64,000 bases of DNA from positions 189,070 through 253,069 of the forward strand of contig DATLTS010000041.1 of the NCBI GenBank assembly GCA_035533475.1, given 5' to 3'. Both the position numbers and the translations under genes were made by a program. Source of the stretch: Mycobacteriales bacterium (GTDB taxonomy: Bacteria > Actinomycetota > Actinomycetes > DATLTS01). Shown here in pieces: positions 1 through 9,579 of the stretch; the stretch's first letter is position 1; each line of letters starts with the position of its first letter. The notes under the pieces were generated by a model that made no database searches, was not told the origin of the DNA, and was given only the letters and a program-made list of their open reading frames with translations.

Positions 1-36
1 GTGCGTCCCCTGCGGGCGCCGTGAGGGGGTCGAGCC

Positions 37-246
37 ATGGGGCGCGGCCGGGCCAAGGCCAAGCAAACGAAGGTCGCGCGCCAGCTGAAGTACGGCAGCG
101 GCGGCACCGACCTGACCCGGCTCGAAGCCGAGCTCGCGGCTAGCCGCGGCGAACTCGACGGGGCCACCGAGGTCGACCAGGAGGGGCTCGCCTACGACGG
201 CGAGGCCGAGGCCGAGGCCGAGGCCGGGCACGCCACCGGGGGCTGA
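37..246 (+). CDS. DUF3073 family protein
   Basis: A 69-residue protein of unknown function. The N-terminus is basic (GRGRAKAKQTKVARQLKYG), which is the hallmark of the actinobacterial DUF3073 family; the C-terminus is acidic and carries an EAEAEAEA run. It ends 3 nt before the stop of the convergent purM. The same pairing occurs in mycobacteria (Rv0810c beside purM), so the neighbourhood supports the call. A GA-rich stretch (GAGGGGG) lies about 10 nt before the ATG. Basic head plus acidic tail suggests nucleic-acid or ribosome contact, but that is only inference. Confidence 0.85.
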   Translation: MGRGRAKAKQTKVARQLKYGSGGTDLTRLEAELAASRGELDGATEVDQEGLAYDGEAEAEAEAGHATGG

Positions 247-249
247 AAG

Positions 250-1314
250 CTAACCGGCCCGGTGTTCTCCGACGAGGGTGACGCCGCGGCCGGCCCGGAC
301 CTCGCCGACGACCCACGCCGGGACGTCGCGTGACTTCAGCATCGCGAGCGCGGGGTCCACGGCGACCGGCGGCAGGACCGCGAGCATGCCGATTCCCTCG
401 TTAAAGGTCGATTCCATCTCATCGGTGACGACACATCCGCGGTCCGCGATCAGCCGAAAGATGGCCGGGAGCGCCCAACTCCCTCGGTCGAGTACGGCGC
501 TGAGCCGGTCCGGGATGACCCGCGCGAGGTTACCGGCGAGGCCACCGCCGGTGATGTGGGCGAACGCGTGGATCTCGACCTCCGCGGCCAGGGCGAGGCA
601 GTCGCGGGCGTAGATCCGCGTGGGGGTGAGGAGGCTCTCGCCGAGCGTCGCGCCGTCGAGCTCGTCGAGGGCTCCGCCGAGGGGGAGCCCGGCCATCTCG
701 AGCAGGACCCGTCGGGCGAGGGAGTAACCGTTCGCGTGGAGGCCGGAGGAGGCCAGTGCGATGACGACATCGCCGGCGCGAACCCGGTCGGCCCCGAGCA
801 GATCGTCGGCCTCGACCATGCCCACCCCCGCCCCGGCCAGGTCGTACTCGCCGGGTTCGAGCAGTCCCGGATGCTCCGCGATCTCGCCGCCGATCAGCGC
901 GCAGCCGGCGAGCGCGCAGCCGTCGGCCACACCACTGACGATCGCCTCCATCAGTTCGGGCACCACCCGACCGCAGGCGATGTAATCGGTGAGGAACAGC
1001 GGCTCGGCGCCGCAGACAACGATGTCGTCGACGACCATGCCGACGAGGTCGAGTCCGACGGTCGTGTGCCGGTCCATCGCCCGCGCGATCGCGAGCTTCG
1101 TGCCGACCCCGTCGGTCGAGGTCGCGAGCAGCGGCTGGCGCCACCTGGTCGGGTCGATGGCGAACAGACCGGCGAAGCCGCCAAGACCGCCGACCACCTC
1201 CGGGCGGTTGGTGCGGGCGACCTGGGCCCGGATCAACTCCACCGCCCGGTCGCCGGCCTGGATGTCGACGCCGGACGCCCGGTAGGTGACGCCCGGTCGG
1301 TCAGGATCGGTCAC
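250..1314 (-). CDS. purM: phosphoribosylformylglycinamidine cyclo-ligase (AIR synthetase)
   Basis: Converts FGAM and ATP to aminoimidazole ribotide, step five of de novo purine synthesis, in the cytoplasm. The 354-residue length is normal. PurM/PurL-superfamily signatures are visible: the STDGVGTKLAIA stretch near residue 66, DDIVVCGAEPLFLTDYIA near 97 and GGEIAEHPG near 143. The GTG start overlaps the purF stop by 4 nt (GTGA), implying translational coupling. It is the last gene of the minus-strand purine array. Confidence 0.97.
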   Translation of the reverse strand: MTDPDRPGVTYRASGVDIQAGDRAVELIRAQVARTNRPEVVGGLGGFAGLFAIDPTRWRQPLLATSTDGVGTKLAIARAMDRHTTVGLDLVGMVVDDIVVCGAEPLFLTDYIACGRVVPELMEAIVSGVADGCALAGCALIGGEIAEHPGLLEPGEYDLAGAGVGMVEADDLLGADRVRAGDVVIALASSGLHANGYSLARRVLLEMAGLPLGGALDELDGATLGESLLTPTRIYARDCLALAAEVEIHAFAHITGGGLAGNLARVIPDRLSAVLDRGSWALPAIFRLIADRGCVVTDEMESTFNEGIGMLAVLPPVAVDPALAMLKSRDVPAWVVGEVRAGRGVTLVGEHRAG

Positions 1315-2855
1315 GGCCGAAGGAGCGCATCCGCCGCACCGACACCGGGCGCCCGGGTCGCATCGTCGGGGTCGGAGCCCGGCGACGGGCTGGCCGCGAC
1401 CGCGCGCTCGATGCCCTCGAGCAGTTGCTTGCCGATGAGCTCCGGAGCCGGCAGCGGGATCGGGTACTCGCGGTCGAAACAGGCCCGGCAGAGCCGATCA
1501 CGGTGCAGCGTCGTAGCCGCGACCAGGCCGTCGAGGGAGACGTAGGCCAGCGAGTCCGCCCCGATCGACTTGCGGATATCGTCGATCCCGAGCCCGCTGG
1601 CGATCAACTCGGCCCGGGTCGCGAAGTCGATCCCGTAGAAGCACGGCCAGCGCACTGGGGGGCTGGAGATCCGGACGTGCACTTCCTGGGCGCCGGCCTC
1701 GCGGAGCATCCGGACCAGCGCCCGCTGGGTATTGCCTCGGACGATCGAGTCGTCTACCACCACCAGACGCTTGCCGGAAATGACCTCGCGCAGCGGATTG
1801 AGCTTGAGCCGGATTCCGAGCTGACGGATCGTCTGCGAAGGCTGGATGAAGGTCCGCCCCACGTAGCGGTTCTTCACCAGCCCCTCGCCGTATGGGATCC
1901 CGCTGGCCTCGGCGTAGCCGATCGCGGCTGGGGTACCGGACTCGGGGACCGGGATGACGAGGTCCGCCTCGGCCGGAGCCTCGGCGGCCAGCCGACGCCC
2001 TACCTCGACCCTGGTTTCCTGAACCGACCGACCGGAAATCGTCGTGTCCGGTCGGGCCAGGTAGACGTACTCGAAGATGCAGCCGTGCGGGGTCGGTTCG
2101 GCGAACCGCGAGGCCCGCATGCCGTGCTCATCGATCGCGATCAGCTCACCGGGTTGGATCTCCCGGACCATCTGGGCGCCGACGATGTCGAGGGCCGCGC
2201 TCTCCGAGGCCACCACCCATCCACGCTCGAGCCGCCCCAGGACGAGGGGCCGGACGCCGTGCGGGTCGCGGGCCGCGTAGAGGGTGTGCTCGTCCATGAA
2301 GACGAGCGAGAACGCCCCGTGCAGGAGCGGCAGGACCCGAAGGGCGGCGGCTTCGAGGGACAGATCCGGGTGCGCAGCGAGCAAAGCCGTGATCAGGTCC
2401 GAGTCCGTGGTCGCGCCGAGCGATTCGCCACTTGTTACCAGCGCGAGCTCGGCCACCCGGGCCGCGAGGTCGGCCGTATTCGTGAGGTTCCCGTTGTGCC
2501 CGAGGGCGATCCCGCCACCCGTCTCGGTAGCCCGGTAGGTGGGCTGCGCGTTCTCCCAGGTGCTGGACCCGGTCGTGGAGTACCGAACGTGCCCGATGGC
2601 GAGATGCCCGGTGAGCGCGTTGAGCATCGGCTCGTCGAACACCTGGGACACCAGCCCGAGGTCCTTGTACACGACTACGTCACTGCCGTCGCTACAGGCG
2701 ATGCCGGCGGCTTCCTGCCCACGATGCTGCTGGGCGTACAGGCCGTAGTAGGTGAGCTTCGCGACCTGCTCCCCCGGCGCCCATACGCCGAATACACCGC
2801 AGGCGTCCTTGGGTCCCGCGTCATCGAGGGTCAGCCTGCCGTCGGCATGCGCCAC
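1311..2855 (-). CDS. purF: amidophosphoribosyltransferase
   Basis: Catalyses the committed step of purine synthesis, PRPP plus glutamine to phosphoribosylamine. I place the start at the GTG at 2855, preceded by a GAGGAG site; the open frame runs further upstream but shows no homology there. An 18-residue propeptide precedes the catalytic Cys19 (CGVFGVW), so self-cleavage as in Bacillus PurF is expected. Cysteines in PHGCIFEYVY, WPCFYGIDF and LCRACF match the 4Fe-4S ligands of the Bacillus-type, oxygen-sensitive enzyme. The PRPP-binding loop is VVVDDSIVRGNT. 514 residues; overlaps purM by 4 nt. Confidence 0.97.
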   Translation of the reverse strand: MAHADGRLTLDDAGPKDACGVFGVWAPGEQVAKLTYYGLYAQQHRGQEAAGIACSDGSDVVVYKDLGLVSQVFDEPMLNALTGHLAIGHVRYSTTGSSTWENAQPTYRATETGGGIALGHNGNLTNTADLAARVAELALVTSGESLGATTDSDLITALLAAHPDLSLEAAALRVLPLLHGAFSLVFMDEHTLYAARDPHGVRPLVLGRLERGWVVASESAALDIVGAQMVREIQPGELIAIDEHGMRASRFAEPTPHGCIFEYVYLARPDTTISGRSVQETRVEVGRRLAAEAPAEADLVIPVPESGTPAAIGYAEASGIPYGEGLVKNRYVGRTFIQPSQTIRQLGIRLKLNPLREVISGKRLVVVDDSIVRGNTQRALVRMLREAGAQEVHVRISSPPVRWPCFYGIDFATRAELIASGLGIDDIRKSIGADSLAYVSLDGLVAATTLHRDRLCRACFDREYPIPLPAPELIGKQLLEGIERAVAASPSPGSDPDDATRAPGVGAADALLRP

Positions 2856-2902
2856 GGACGAGCTCCTCAGGGATGGGCACCGGGCAGTCTGGGGAAGCGT
2901 GG

Positions 2903-3379
2903 TCAGTCTAGCCGCCCCGCCGAGTCGGTCAGGGGCAGCCAGCCGGACAGGTCCGAGCGGGCGCCGCTGGCGCGGACCAGACCGGCCTCTACCGCGGTTG
3001 CCCACCCGAGCCGACCGCTCGCCAACCGAACCCAGGTCAGCGGATCGGTCTCGACGACATTCGCGGGGGTGCCCCTGGTGTGTCGAGGTCCGGCACCGAA
3101 CTGAACCGCGGCATAGGGGGCCACCCGGAGCTCGACCGACCGACCCGGCGCGCGCCGTACCAGGGTCGCGGCCAGCGCACGCACGACGATCTTCAGCGCG
3201 GCGGTAACGGGCGGTACCGGCTCCGACCGGTCCAGCCCGCACCCGACGGCGTCGATCAGCGCGGCTACCAAATCGTCGGTCTGGATGCGCTGCGCCACAG
3301 GCAGCCCAGCGACGACGAGCCGCTGCCGCTGGGCGGCCAGCGCCTGCCTGACCTCGTCGGGGTCCGCGGCACGCGGCAT
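2903..3379 (-). CDS. sterol carrier family (SCP-2-like) protein
   Basis: A 158-residue protein resembling the small SCP-2-like family found between purL and purF in many actinobacteria (Rv0807 in M. tuberculosis). The start ATG at 3379 ([14 protein letters not shown]) lies 10 nt after the purL stop; the upstream extension of the frame is a shadow of purL. An N-terminal helical segment of about 70 residues precedes a beta-rich part ([15 protein letters not shown], then [20 protein letters not shown]), as in SCP-2 folds. Lipid binding has not been shown for this subfamily. Its constant position inside the purine operon suggests a link to it that cannot be read from sequence. Confidence 0.85.
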   Translation of the reverse strand: MPRAADPDEVRQALAAQRQRLVVAGLPVAQRIQTDDLVAALIDAVGCGLDRSEPVPPVTAALKIVVRALAATLVRRAPGRSVELRVAPYAAVQFGAGPRHTRGTPANVVETDPLTWVRLASGRLGWATAVEAGLVRASGARSDLSGWLPLTDSAGRLD

Positions 3380-3389
3380 CGGCGGCGAG

Positions 3390-5639
3390 TCAGCCGAACA
3401 GCGCCGGGAGCGTTCTCGCGTGGGCGTCCCGGAGGTCCGCGAGGCCGATGCTGAATTCGCCGTCGACGGCGAGGTCGGCGCCGCCGGCCTTGCCCAGGTG
3501 GAGCGCGGGGACCTCGTTCCGGATGGCGTTCGCGGTGAGATCCGCCTCGCCGCCAGGCGCGACGGCGACCAGGGCCCGGCCGGTGGTCTCGCTGAACAGC
3601 GCCACGAAAGGGTCGCCTTCCGGCAGCCGTACCCGGGCCCCCACCCCACCGTCGAGGCAGGCCTCGACGAGGGCCTCGCCCAGCCCGCCGTCGGCCAGGT
3701 CATGGGCGGCCACGAGGAAACCGGCAGCCGAACCGTCGGCAAGCAGGCGGCCCAGCGCGCGCTCCGCCGCGAAGTCGACGGCCGGCGGGCGTCCCCCCAG
3801 ATGACCGTGCACGTGCCAGGCCCACTCCGACCCGCCGAACTCCTCGCGCGTGGTGCCGAGCAACCAGATCGAGGCGCCGGCCGGGAAGCCGATCGGCAGC
3901 CGCCGGCGCACGTCGTCGAGCACGCCGAGCACGCCGACCACCGGAGTGGGGTTGATCGCCGTCACCCCGGTCTGGTTGTAGAAGCTGACGTTGCCGCCGG
4001 TGATCGGAACTTCAAGTGCGAGGCAGCCGTCCGCGAGGCCGCGGGCGGCCTCGGCGAACTGCCACATGACCTCCGGATCCTCGGGGCTACCGAAGTTCAG
4101 GCAGTTCGTGGCCGCGATCGGACGGGCCCCGGTGGTCGCGACATTGCGATAGGCCTCGGCGAGCGCGAGCTGAGCTCCGACGTAGGGATCGAGACGGGCG
4201 TAGCGACCGTTGCCGTCGAGGCTCAGCGCGATGCCGAGACCGCTTGCCTCGTCGAGCCGCACGACGCCGGCGTCGTGCGGCATCGCGAGCGCGGTGTTGC
4301 CGAGCACATAGCGGTCGTACTGATCGGTGACCCAGCGTCGGGAGCACAGGTTGGGCGAGCCGGCGAGATCCAGCAGGGTGGCCGCCAACTCGGAGCCGGT
4401 CTGCGGCCGCCCCAGCCGCTGCGGCGTCGGCGGGTCCGCCCGCATCGCATCGAGGTCGGCCGGACGTCGCATCGGCCGGTGGTAGATCGGGCCGTCGTCG
4501 GCCAGCGAGCCGGGCGGGACGTCCACCACCCGCTCACCGTGCCAGCTGACGACCAGCCGGCCGCTGTCGGTGACCTCACCGATGTCGGTCGCCAGGACTC
4601 CCCACCGGCGGCAGATCGAGAGGACCGCGGGCAGGTTGTCCGGTTCGACGACCGCCAGCATCCGTTCCTGGGACTCGGAGGTGAGCACCTCGAGCGGGTC
4701 CATCGACGGCTCGCGCAGCGGGACGTCGTCGAGACGGACCAGGAATCCAGACCCGCCGTGGCTCGCCATCTCGGAGGTAGCGCAGGTGAGGCCGGCGCCG
4801 CCCAGGTCCTGGATGCCGCTGACCAAATCGCCGGCGAACAGCTCCAGGCAGCACTCGATGAGGATCTTCTCCGTGAACGGGTCGCCGACCTGCACGCTCG
4901 GGCGCTTGGCCGGCGGCGCGTCGCGGTCGAAGCTCGCCGAGGCCAGAACCGACACCCCGCCAATCCCGTCCCGCCCGGTCTTCGCGCCGAGCAGGACGAC
5001 GCGGTTTCCGGAACCGGTGGCCCGAGCCAGCTGGATCCGGTCGGCCGGCAGGACGCCGACGCACAACGCGTTCACCAGCGGGTTGCCGGCGTACGTCGGG
5101 TCGAATGCGACTTCGCCGCCGATGTTGGGAAGGCCGAGACAGTTGCCGTATCCGCCGACTCCGGCGACGACGCCGGGGAGGAGCCGACGCGTGTCCGGGG
5201 CCTCGGCGGGTCCGAACCGCAGCGAATCCATGACCGCGACCGGGCGCGCCCCCATGGTGAGGATGTCGCGCACGATGCCGCCGACCCCGGTGGCTGCCCC
5301 CTGGTAGGGCTCGACGAAGGACGGGTGGTTGTGGGATTCCACCTTGAAGGTGACCGCCAGCCCTGCCCCGACCCCGACGACTCCGGCGTTCTCGCCCATC
5401 CCGACCAGGAGCACGCCGGTGTCCGGGGCCTTCTCCGCGAACTGCCGCAGGTGAAGCTTCGACGACTTGTAGGAGCAGTGCTCGCTCCACATCACGGCAT
5501 ACATGGCGAGCTCGGTGGCCGTCGGGCGCCGGCCGAGGATCTCGCGGATCCGCGCGTACTCGTCCTCGCGCAGGCCCAGCTCGCCGAACGGCTGGGGCAC
5601 GTCTGGCTGTGCCGCCGCGCGGTCCACCGTGTCGAGCAC
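3390..5639 (-). CDS. purL: phosphoribosylformylglycinamidine synthase, large subunit
   Basis: Synthetase subunit of the three-part FGAM synthase (PurL with PurQ and PurS), using ammonia supplied by PurQ. The start is taken as GTG 5639, four nt after the purQ stop, because a GGGGAG site sits 8 nt upstream inside the purQ end; a longer frame from 5699 would overlap purQ. 749 residues, the small PurL form. The catalytic His lies in [14 protein letters not shown] (about residue 54), followed by the KVESHNHPS substrate loop and later [15 protein letters not shown]. All fit PurL. Confidence 0.97.
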   Translation of the reverse strand: MLDTVDRAAAQPDVPQPFGELGLREDEYARIREILGRRPTATELAMYAVMWSEHCSYKSSKLHLRQFAEKAPDTGVLLVGMGENAGVVGVGAGLAVTFKVESHNHPSFVEPYQGAATGVGGIVRDILTMGARPVAVMDSLRFGPAEAPDTRRLLPGVVAGVGGYGNCLGLPNIGGEVAFDPTYAGNPLVNALCVGVLPADRIQLARATGSGNRVVLLGAKTGRDGIGGVSVLASASFDRDAPPAKRPSVQVGDPFTEKILIECCLELFAGDLVSGIQDLGGAGLTCATSEMASHGGSGFLVRLDDVPLREPSMDPLEVLTSESQERMLAVVEPDNLPAVLSICRRWGVLATDIGEVTDSGRLVVSWHGERVVDVPPGSLADDGPIYHRPMRRPADLDAMRADPPTPQRLGRPQTGSELAATLLDLAGSPNLCSRRWVTDQYDRYVLGNTALAMPHDAGVVRLDEASGLGIALSLDGNGRYARLDPYVGAQLALAEAYRNVATTGARPIAATNCLNFGSPEDPEVMWQFAEAARGLADGCLALEVPITGGNVSFYNQTGVTAINPTPVVGVLGVLDDVRRRLPIGFPAGASIWLLGTTREEFGGSEWAWHVHGHLGGRPPAVDFAAERALGRLLADGSAAGFLVAAHDLADGGLGEALVEACLDGGVGARVRLPEGDPFVALFSETTGRALVAVAPGGEADLTANAIRNEVPALHLGKAGGADLAVDGEFSIGLADLRDAHARTLPALFG

Positions 5640-5643
5640 CCGG

Positions 5644-6321
5644 TCAGCTCCCCACGAGAGCGCCGAGGACCGCCCGGAACAGGCCGAGCCCGTCGTCACT
5701 GGGTCCGGTGAGCGGGTCTACCGCGTGTTCGGGATGCGGCATCAGCCCGACCACGTTGCCGGCAGCATTGCCGATCCCCGCGATGTCGCGGGCCGCGCCG
5801 CTCGGGTTGCCCGCGGAGTACCGGAAGACCACCCGGTTCGATGCCTCGAGGGCGTCGAGGGTTGCCTCGTCGGCAACGTAGCGGCCCTCGCCGTTCTTCA
5901 CCGGGATCAGCAACTCGGCGCCATCGGGGAGTCCCCGGGTCCAGGCCGTCGTCGCGTTCTCCACCCGAATGGTCTGGTCGCGGCAGACGAAGTGCAGGCC
6001 GGCGTTGCGGATCAACGCACCCGGGAGCAAGCCGGCCTCGCAGAGCACCTGGAAGCCGTTGCAGATGCCGAGAACGGGCAGCCCGTGCGCCGCGGCCCGG
6101 ATGACCGCCCGCATGATCGGGCTATGGCGGGCGATCGCGCCGGCTCGCAGATAGTCACCGTAGGAGAAGCCGCCGGGCAGCACGACGGCGTCAACCGACC
6201 CGAGGTCGTCTTCGCCGTGCCAGAGGGCGACGGGTTCACCGCCGCCGAGGCTGACCGCCCGGGCGGCGTCCCGGTCGTCGAGTGACCCGGGGAAGGTGAC
6301 CACGCCTACGCGGGCGGACAT
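5644..6321 (-). CDS. purQ: phosphoribosylformylglycinamidine synthase, glutaminase subunit
   Basis: Class I glutamine amidotransferase that hydrolyses glutamine and channels ammonia to PurL. 225 residues. The nucleophile is Cys87 in [11 protein letters not shown], and the catalytic His/Glu pair is in MPHPEHAVD near residue 204. [19 protein letters not shown] is the PurQ-specific loop. The ATG at 6321 has a GGAG site 9 nt upstream. PurQ is normally directly preceded by purS; here about 760 bp containing a LysM gene and a palindromic repeat separate them. Confidence 0.97.
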   Translation of the reverse strand: MSARVGVVTFPGSLDDRDAARAVSLGGGEPVALWHGEDDLGSVDAVVLPGGFSYGDYLRAGAIARHSPIMRAVIRAAAHGLPVLGICNGFQVLCEAGLLPGALIRNAGLHFVCRDQTIRVENATTAWTRGLPDGAELLIPVKNGEGRYVADEATLDALEASNRVVFRYSAGNPSGAARDIAGIGNAAGNVVGLMPHPEHAVDPLTGPSDDGLGLFRAVLGALVGS

Positions 6322-6409
6322 CGGGGCGACTCCAGAACTCGGATGCGGCCAGTCTATCGACGGCCTAGCCGTGGAGGGGGTTCACGGCGGCGGCCCGCCG
6401 GGGACCGCT

Positions 6410-6478
6410 GAACCGCGAGTGTGCAATTTCCGACACCGACACGCCGATGAGCCGTCGAGAATTGCACACTCGCGGTTC
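6410..6478. repeat. dispersed palindromic (hairpin) repeat, copy 1
   Basis: Two 25-bp inverted arms, 6410-6434 and 6454-6478, match at 23 of 25 positions around a 19-nt loop. The arm core is GCGAGTGTGCAATTYYCGAC. The same core with a 20-nt loop recurs at 52367-52426. Copy 1 lies between the LysM gene stop and the purQ start. No T-run follows on either strand, so it is not a classical terminator, though the RNA would fold strongly. Confidence 0.85.
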
Positions 6479-6508
6479 TCCCGATGATCGCGTCGGGGGT
6501 TTCGGGGC

Positions 6509-7012
6509 TCAAGCCGGCAGCACCAGCGTCGTGCCGACGGTGAGTCGATCCGGGTCGGACCCGATCGCGGCGCGGTTGAGCACGTAGAGCCGCCGGCTCA
6601 GCGCCGCCGTCTGGCTCGGCGTCGCGCCGGTCCCCTCGAGTCGCCGGGCGATCCCCCACAACGAGTCCCCGGCGCTCACCCGGTAGCCACGCCCCTCGTG
6701 GCCCGTCACCGATCTCCGTGGCCCGGAATCGGGGCGGAACGGATCACGCGGTGGATGCGAAGCGACCGGCCGCGTGATAATCACGGTCCCGGGTGGGATA
6801 GGCATCGGGATTGCGGCGGGCAGCGCGGGCAGGATGAGCGAGGGGATCGCGCTGGAGGTCCCGATGTCGCGCGTCAGCGGGTGGCGGGCCAGCACCGACG
6901 CCAGGGTGAGCGCGGTGAGAACGGCCGCCGCCGCCCACGGGTCAGCCGCGCGGGGGAGGAAGCTCAGCCGGGGCAGCGGGCGGCCGCCGGCGGAGACAGC
7001 GAGCGAGGACAC
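6509..7012 (-). CDS. LysM domain membrane protein
   Basis: A 167-residue protein with one hydrophobic segment (WAAAAVLTALTLASVLA, about residues 26-42), a proline-rich linker, and a C-terminal LysM domain starting at YRVSAGDSLWGIARRL (about 109) and ending TVGTTLVLPA. It is probably anchored in the membrane with LysM binding peptidoglycan outside. The start is a GTG with no convincing ribosome site, so the N-terminus is uncertain. It sits between purS and purQ, an unusual position for a cell-wall protein. Confidence 0.8.
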   Translation of the reverse strand: MSSLAVSAGGRPLPRLSFLPRAADPWAAAAVLTALTLASVLARHPLTRDIGTSSAIPSLILPALPAAIPMPIPPGTVIITRPVASHPPRDPFRPDSGPRRSVTGHEGRGYRVSAGDSLWGIARRLEGTGATPSQTAALSRRLYVLNRAAIGSDPDRLTVGTTLVLPA

Positions 7013-7084
7013 ATCGTTGTTCGTCGTCGGGTCCCGGCGATGGCTAGATGGTGCATCGGAACCATCTCCAGGTAGTTCGTCCGG

Positions 7085-7330
7085 TTAGTCCGCGATGCGG
7101 ACCGTGTACTCCTCGATGACCGGGTTGGCCAGCAGCGCGTCAGCCATCGCGCGCACCCGATCGAGCAGCGCCGCGTCCGGTTCGCCCTCCATGTCGAGCT
7201 CGAAATGCTTCCCTTGCCGGACTGCGGCCACACCAGAAAAGCCCAGGTCCGGCAGCGTTCGGACGATCGCCTGGCCCTGCGGGTCGAGAATCTCCGGTTT
7301 CAGCATGACGTCGACGACGACCCGGGCCAC
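7085..7330 (-). CDS. purS: phosphoribosylformylglycinamidine synthase subunit PurS
   Basis: Small third subunit that bridges PurL and PurQ and helps ammonia transfer. 81 residues, starting MARVVVDVMLKPEILDPQGQAI, with the conserved LPDLGFSGVAAVRQGKHFELDMEG core. The GTG start follows a GGAG site about 8 nt upstream. It lies 42 nt after the purC stop on the same strand, consistent with one transcript. Confidence 0.95.
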   Translation of the reverse strand: MARVVVDVMLKPEILDPQGQAIVRTLPDLGFSGVAAVRQGKHFELDMEGEPDAALLDRVRAMADALLANPVIEEYTVRIAD

Positions 7331-7372
7331 TTAGCGCTCCTTCACTCGGTCCGGGCAGAGGGTATCCCCCCG

Positions 7373-8275
7373 TTACGCACCCGCTAGGTAGTCGGCGAAG
7401 CTCCGCCCCGTCAGGCGTTCGTATGCCTCGATGTACCGGGCTCGGGTCGCCAAAACCACTTCCGCCGGGAGCGGCGGGGGCGGCCCGGTGCGATCCCAGC
7501 CGGACTCGCCGACCAGCCAGTCTCGGACGAACTGCTTGTCGAACGAGGGCTGCGTGCCGCCCGGCCGCCACGCGTCGGCAGGCCAGAACCGTGACGAGTC
7601 GGGCGTTAGTACCTCGTCGGCCAGGACCACCGATCCGGAGCGGTCACGGCCGAACTCGAGCTTGGTGTCGGCGAGGATGATCCCCCGGGTGTGCGCGATC
7701 CCGGCGGCCCTGCGGTAGACGGCGAGGGTGAGCCGCTCCAGGTCGCCGGCCAACCCCGCACCCAGGCTGGCGGCCAGGCTCGCGGGGGCGACGTTCTCGT
7801 CGTGGTCGCCGAGCGCCGCCTTGGTCGCCGGGGTGAACAAAGGCTCGGGCAGCCGGTCGCCGTCGAGCAGCCCCGGCGGCAGGGGATGACCGCAGATCGC
7901 CCCGGTGCCCAGGTAGTCGGCAAACCCGGAACCGGTCAGGTACCCCCGGGCGACGCACTCGACGGGGAACATGTCCAGTCGGCGGCACAGCATCGAGCGG
8001 CCGCGTAACGCGTCGGCGTGGCCCCGCAGGTAGGGCGGGTACTCGTCCACCCGGGCGGTCACCAGATGGTTGGGGACCTCGTCGATCAACTGCTCGAACC
8101 ACCAGAGGCTGAGCGCGGTCAGGACGGCCCCCTTGTCCGGGATAGTGCCGTCAAGCACGTGGTCGAAAGCGCTGATCCGGTCGGTGGCGACCAGCAGCAG
8201 CTGGTCGTCGCCGACCGCGAACAGTTCCCGGACCTTGCCGGACCCGAGGTGCCCCGGAAGATCGAGACCGGTCAC
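7373..8275 (-). CDS. purC: SAICAR synthase
   Basis: Ligates aspartate to CAIR (phosphoribosylaminoimidazole-succinocarboxamide synthase). 300 residues from the GTG at 8275, which overlaps the purB stop as GTGA; the open frame continues far upstream within purB but has no homology there. Family signatures: [28 protein letters not shown] at the N-terminus (ATP site), [16 protein letters not shown] near residue 97 and LADTKLEFG near 205. Confidence 0.97.
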   Translation of the reverse strand: MTGLDLPGHLGSGKVRELFAVGDDQLLLVATDRISAFDHVLDGTIPDKGAVLTALSLWWFEQLIDEVPNHLVTARVDEYPPYLRGHADALRGRSMLCRRLDMFPVECVARGYLTGSGFADYLGTGAICGHPLPPGLLDGDRLPEPLFTPATKAALGDHDENVAPASLAASLGAGLAGDLERLTLAVYRRAAGIAHTRGIILADTKLEFGRDRSGSVVLADEVLTPDSSRFWPADAWRPGGTQPSFDKQFVRDWLVGESGWDRTGPPPPLPAEVVLATRARYIEAYERLTGRSFADYLAGA

Positions 8276-9579
8276 GAGAGTTCCGCGAGCCGATCGAAGA
8301 CCGGGGCGAGGTGTTCGAGGTAACGCTCGGGTCGGCACACCTCGTCGATCCGGGCCTCGTCGAGTCGGTGGCCGGCCTTCTCGGCCCGCGCGCGCAGCGT
8401 GTCCCGGAACGGGGCGCCGGTTTCCCAGGTCTCCATCGCCGCCTCCTGGGTGAGCGAGTAGGCGTCCTCCCGAGAAAGGCCGCCGGCGACTAGTTCGAGA
8501 AGCACCGCGGATGTGTAGATCAGGCCACCGGTGAGCTCGAGGTTGGCCCGCATGCGCTCGGTGTTGACGGTGAGACCGGTCACCAGCCGCTGGGTCAGGT
8601 GCAGCAGGTAGTCCGTCCCGATGGCGGCGTCCGGCAACGCCACTCGTTCGACCGAGGAGTGCGAGATGTCCCGCTCGTGCCAAAGGGGGATCCCCTCGAG
8701 GACCGGGATCACCTGGGCCCGCACGATCCTGGCCAGTCCGCAGATGCGCTCGCAGAGAATCGGGTTGCGCTTGTGCGGCATCGCCGAGGAACCCTTCTGT
8801 CCGACGGCGAACGGTTCCTCGAGCTCCCGAACCTCGGTGCGCTGCCCATGCCGCACCTCGAGGGCCAGCGTCTCGCAGACCGTGGCAAGGATGGCCAGCG
8901 CGGCGACCCACTCGGATATCCCGTCGCGGATGACCACCTGGGTCGCGGCCGCAACCGGCCGCAACCCGAGTGCGGCGGCAACTTCGCGCTCGACCTGCGG
9001 GTCGATGTTCGAATATGTCCCCACTGCCCCGGAGATCTTGCAGACCGCCACGGCGTCGCGGGCCCGGAGCAGGCGGTCGCGGGACCGGGCGAGCGCAAAC
9101 GCGAGATCCGCAACTCGATGACCCCACACGTCCGGTTCGGCGTGCACCCCGTGCGTGCGCCCGGGCCGCAGGCTGTCGCGGTGGGCCAGCCCGTGGTCGC
9201 GAAGGGCGGCGACCAACCGGCTGGCCTTGGCGAGCAGCAGGTCGCTGGCTTCGACCAGCTGGACGGCCAGGGCGGTGTCGAGTAGGTCCGAGGACGTCAT
9301 CCCGTAGTGGACATAGGCGGCGGCCTCCCGGGGGCGGGTGTTGTCCGCCCACGCGCTGAGGAACGCGATGACGTCGTGCTGGGTCACCGCCTCGAGCGCG
9401 GCGACCGCGTCGGGGGCGGGCGGGGGTGCCGCCCGTACCGGTTCAACCACTTCGGCCGGCACCGCCCCGGCCCGGGCGTGCGCCTCCAGCACGAGGGTCT
9501 CGACTTGGCACCACAGCTCGTACTTGTGCGTCTCACCGAAGACCCGACCCATCTCGGGCAGCGTGTACCGCTCGATCAC
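8272..9579 (-). CDS. purB: adenylosuccinate lyase
   Basis: Acts twice in purine synthesis: releases fumarate from SAICAR and from adenylosuccinate. 435 residues. The fumarase/aspartase superfamily signature [12 protein letters not shown] lies at about residues 263-274 with the catalytic serine loop, and [14 protein letters not shown] near 95. The start is GTG, overlapping the purD stop by 4 nt (GTGA). Both of its products are handled by neighbours here (purC upstream step, purA upstream step). Confidence 0.97.
   Translation of the reverse strand: MIERYTLPEMGRVFGETHKYELWCQVETLVLEAHARAGAVPAEVVEPVRAAPPPAPDAVAALEAVTQHDVIAFLSAWADNTRPREAAAYVHYGMTSSDLLDTALAVQLVEASDLLLAKASRLVAALRDHGLAHRDSLRPGRTHGVHAEPDVWGHRVADLAFALARSRDRLLRARDAVAVCKISGAVGTYSNIDPQVEREVAAALGLRPVAAATQVVIRDGISEWVAALAILATVCETLALEVRHGQRTEVRELEEPFAVGQKGSSAMPHKRNPILCERICGLARIVRAQVIPVLEGIPLWHERDISHSSVERVALPDAAIGTDYLLHLTQRLVTGLTVNTERMRANLELTGGLIYTSAVLLELVAGGLSREDAYSLTQEAAMETWETGAPFRDTLRARAEKAGHRLDEARIDEVCRPERYLEHLAPVFDRLAELS

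Noticed and set aside
1425-3104. 559-residue open frame opposite purF, and similar very long frames opposite purL (3285-5711) and purD (9426-11033)
   Set aside because: Antisense shadows of conserved genes in high-GC DNA; Arg/Pro/Gly-rich with no family features.
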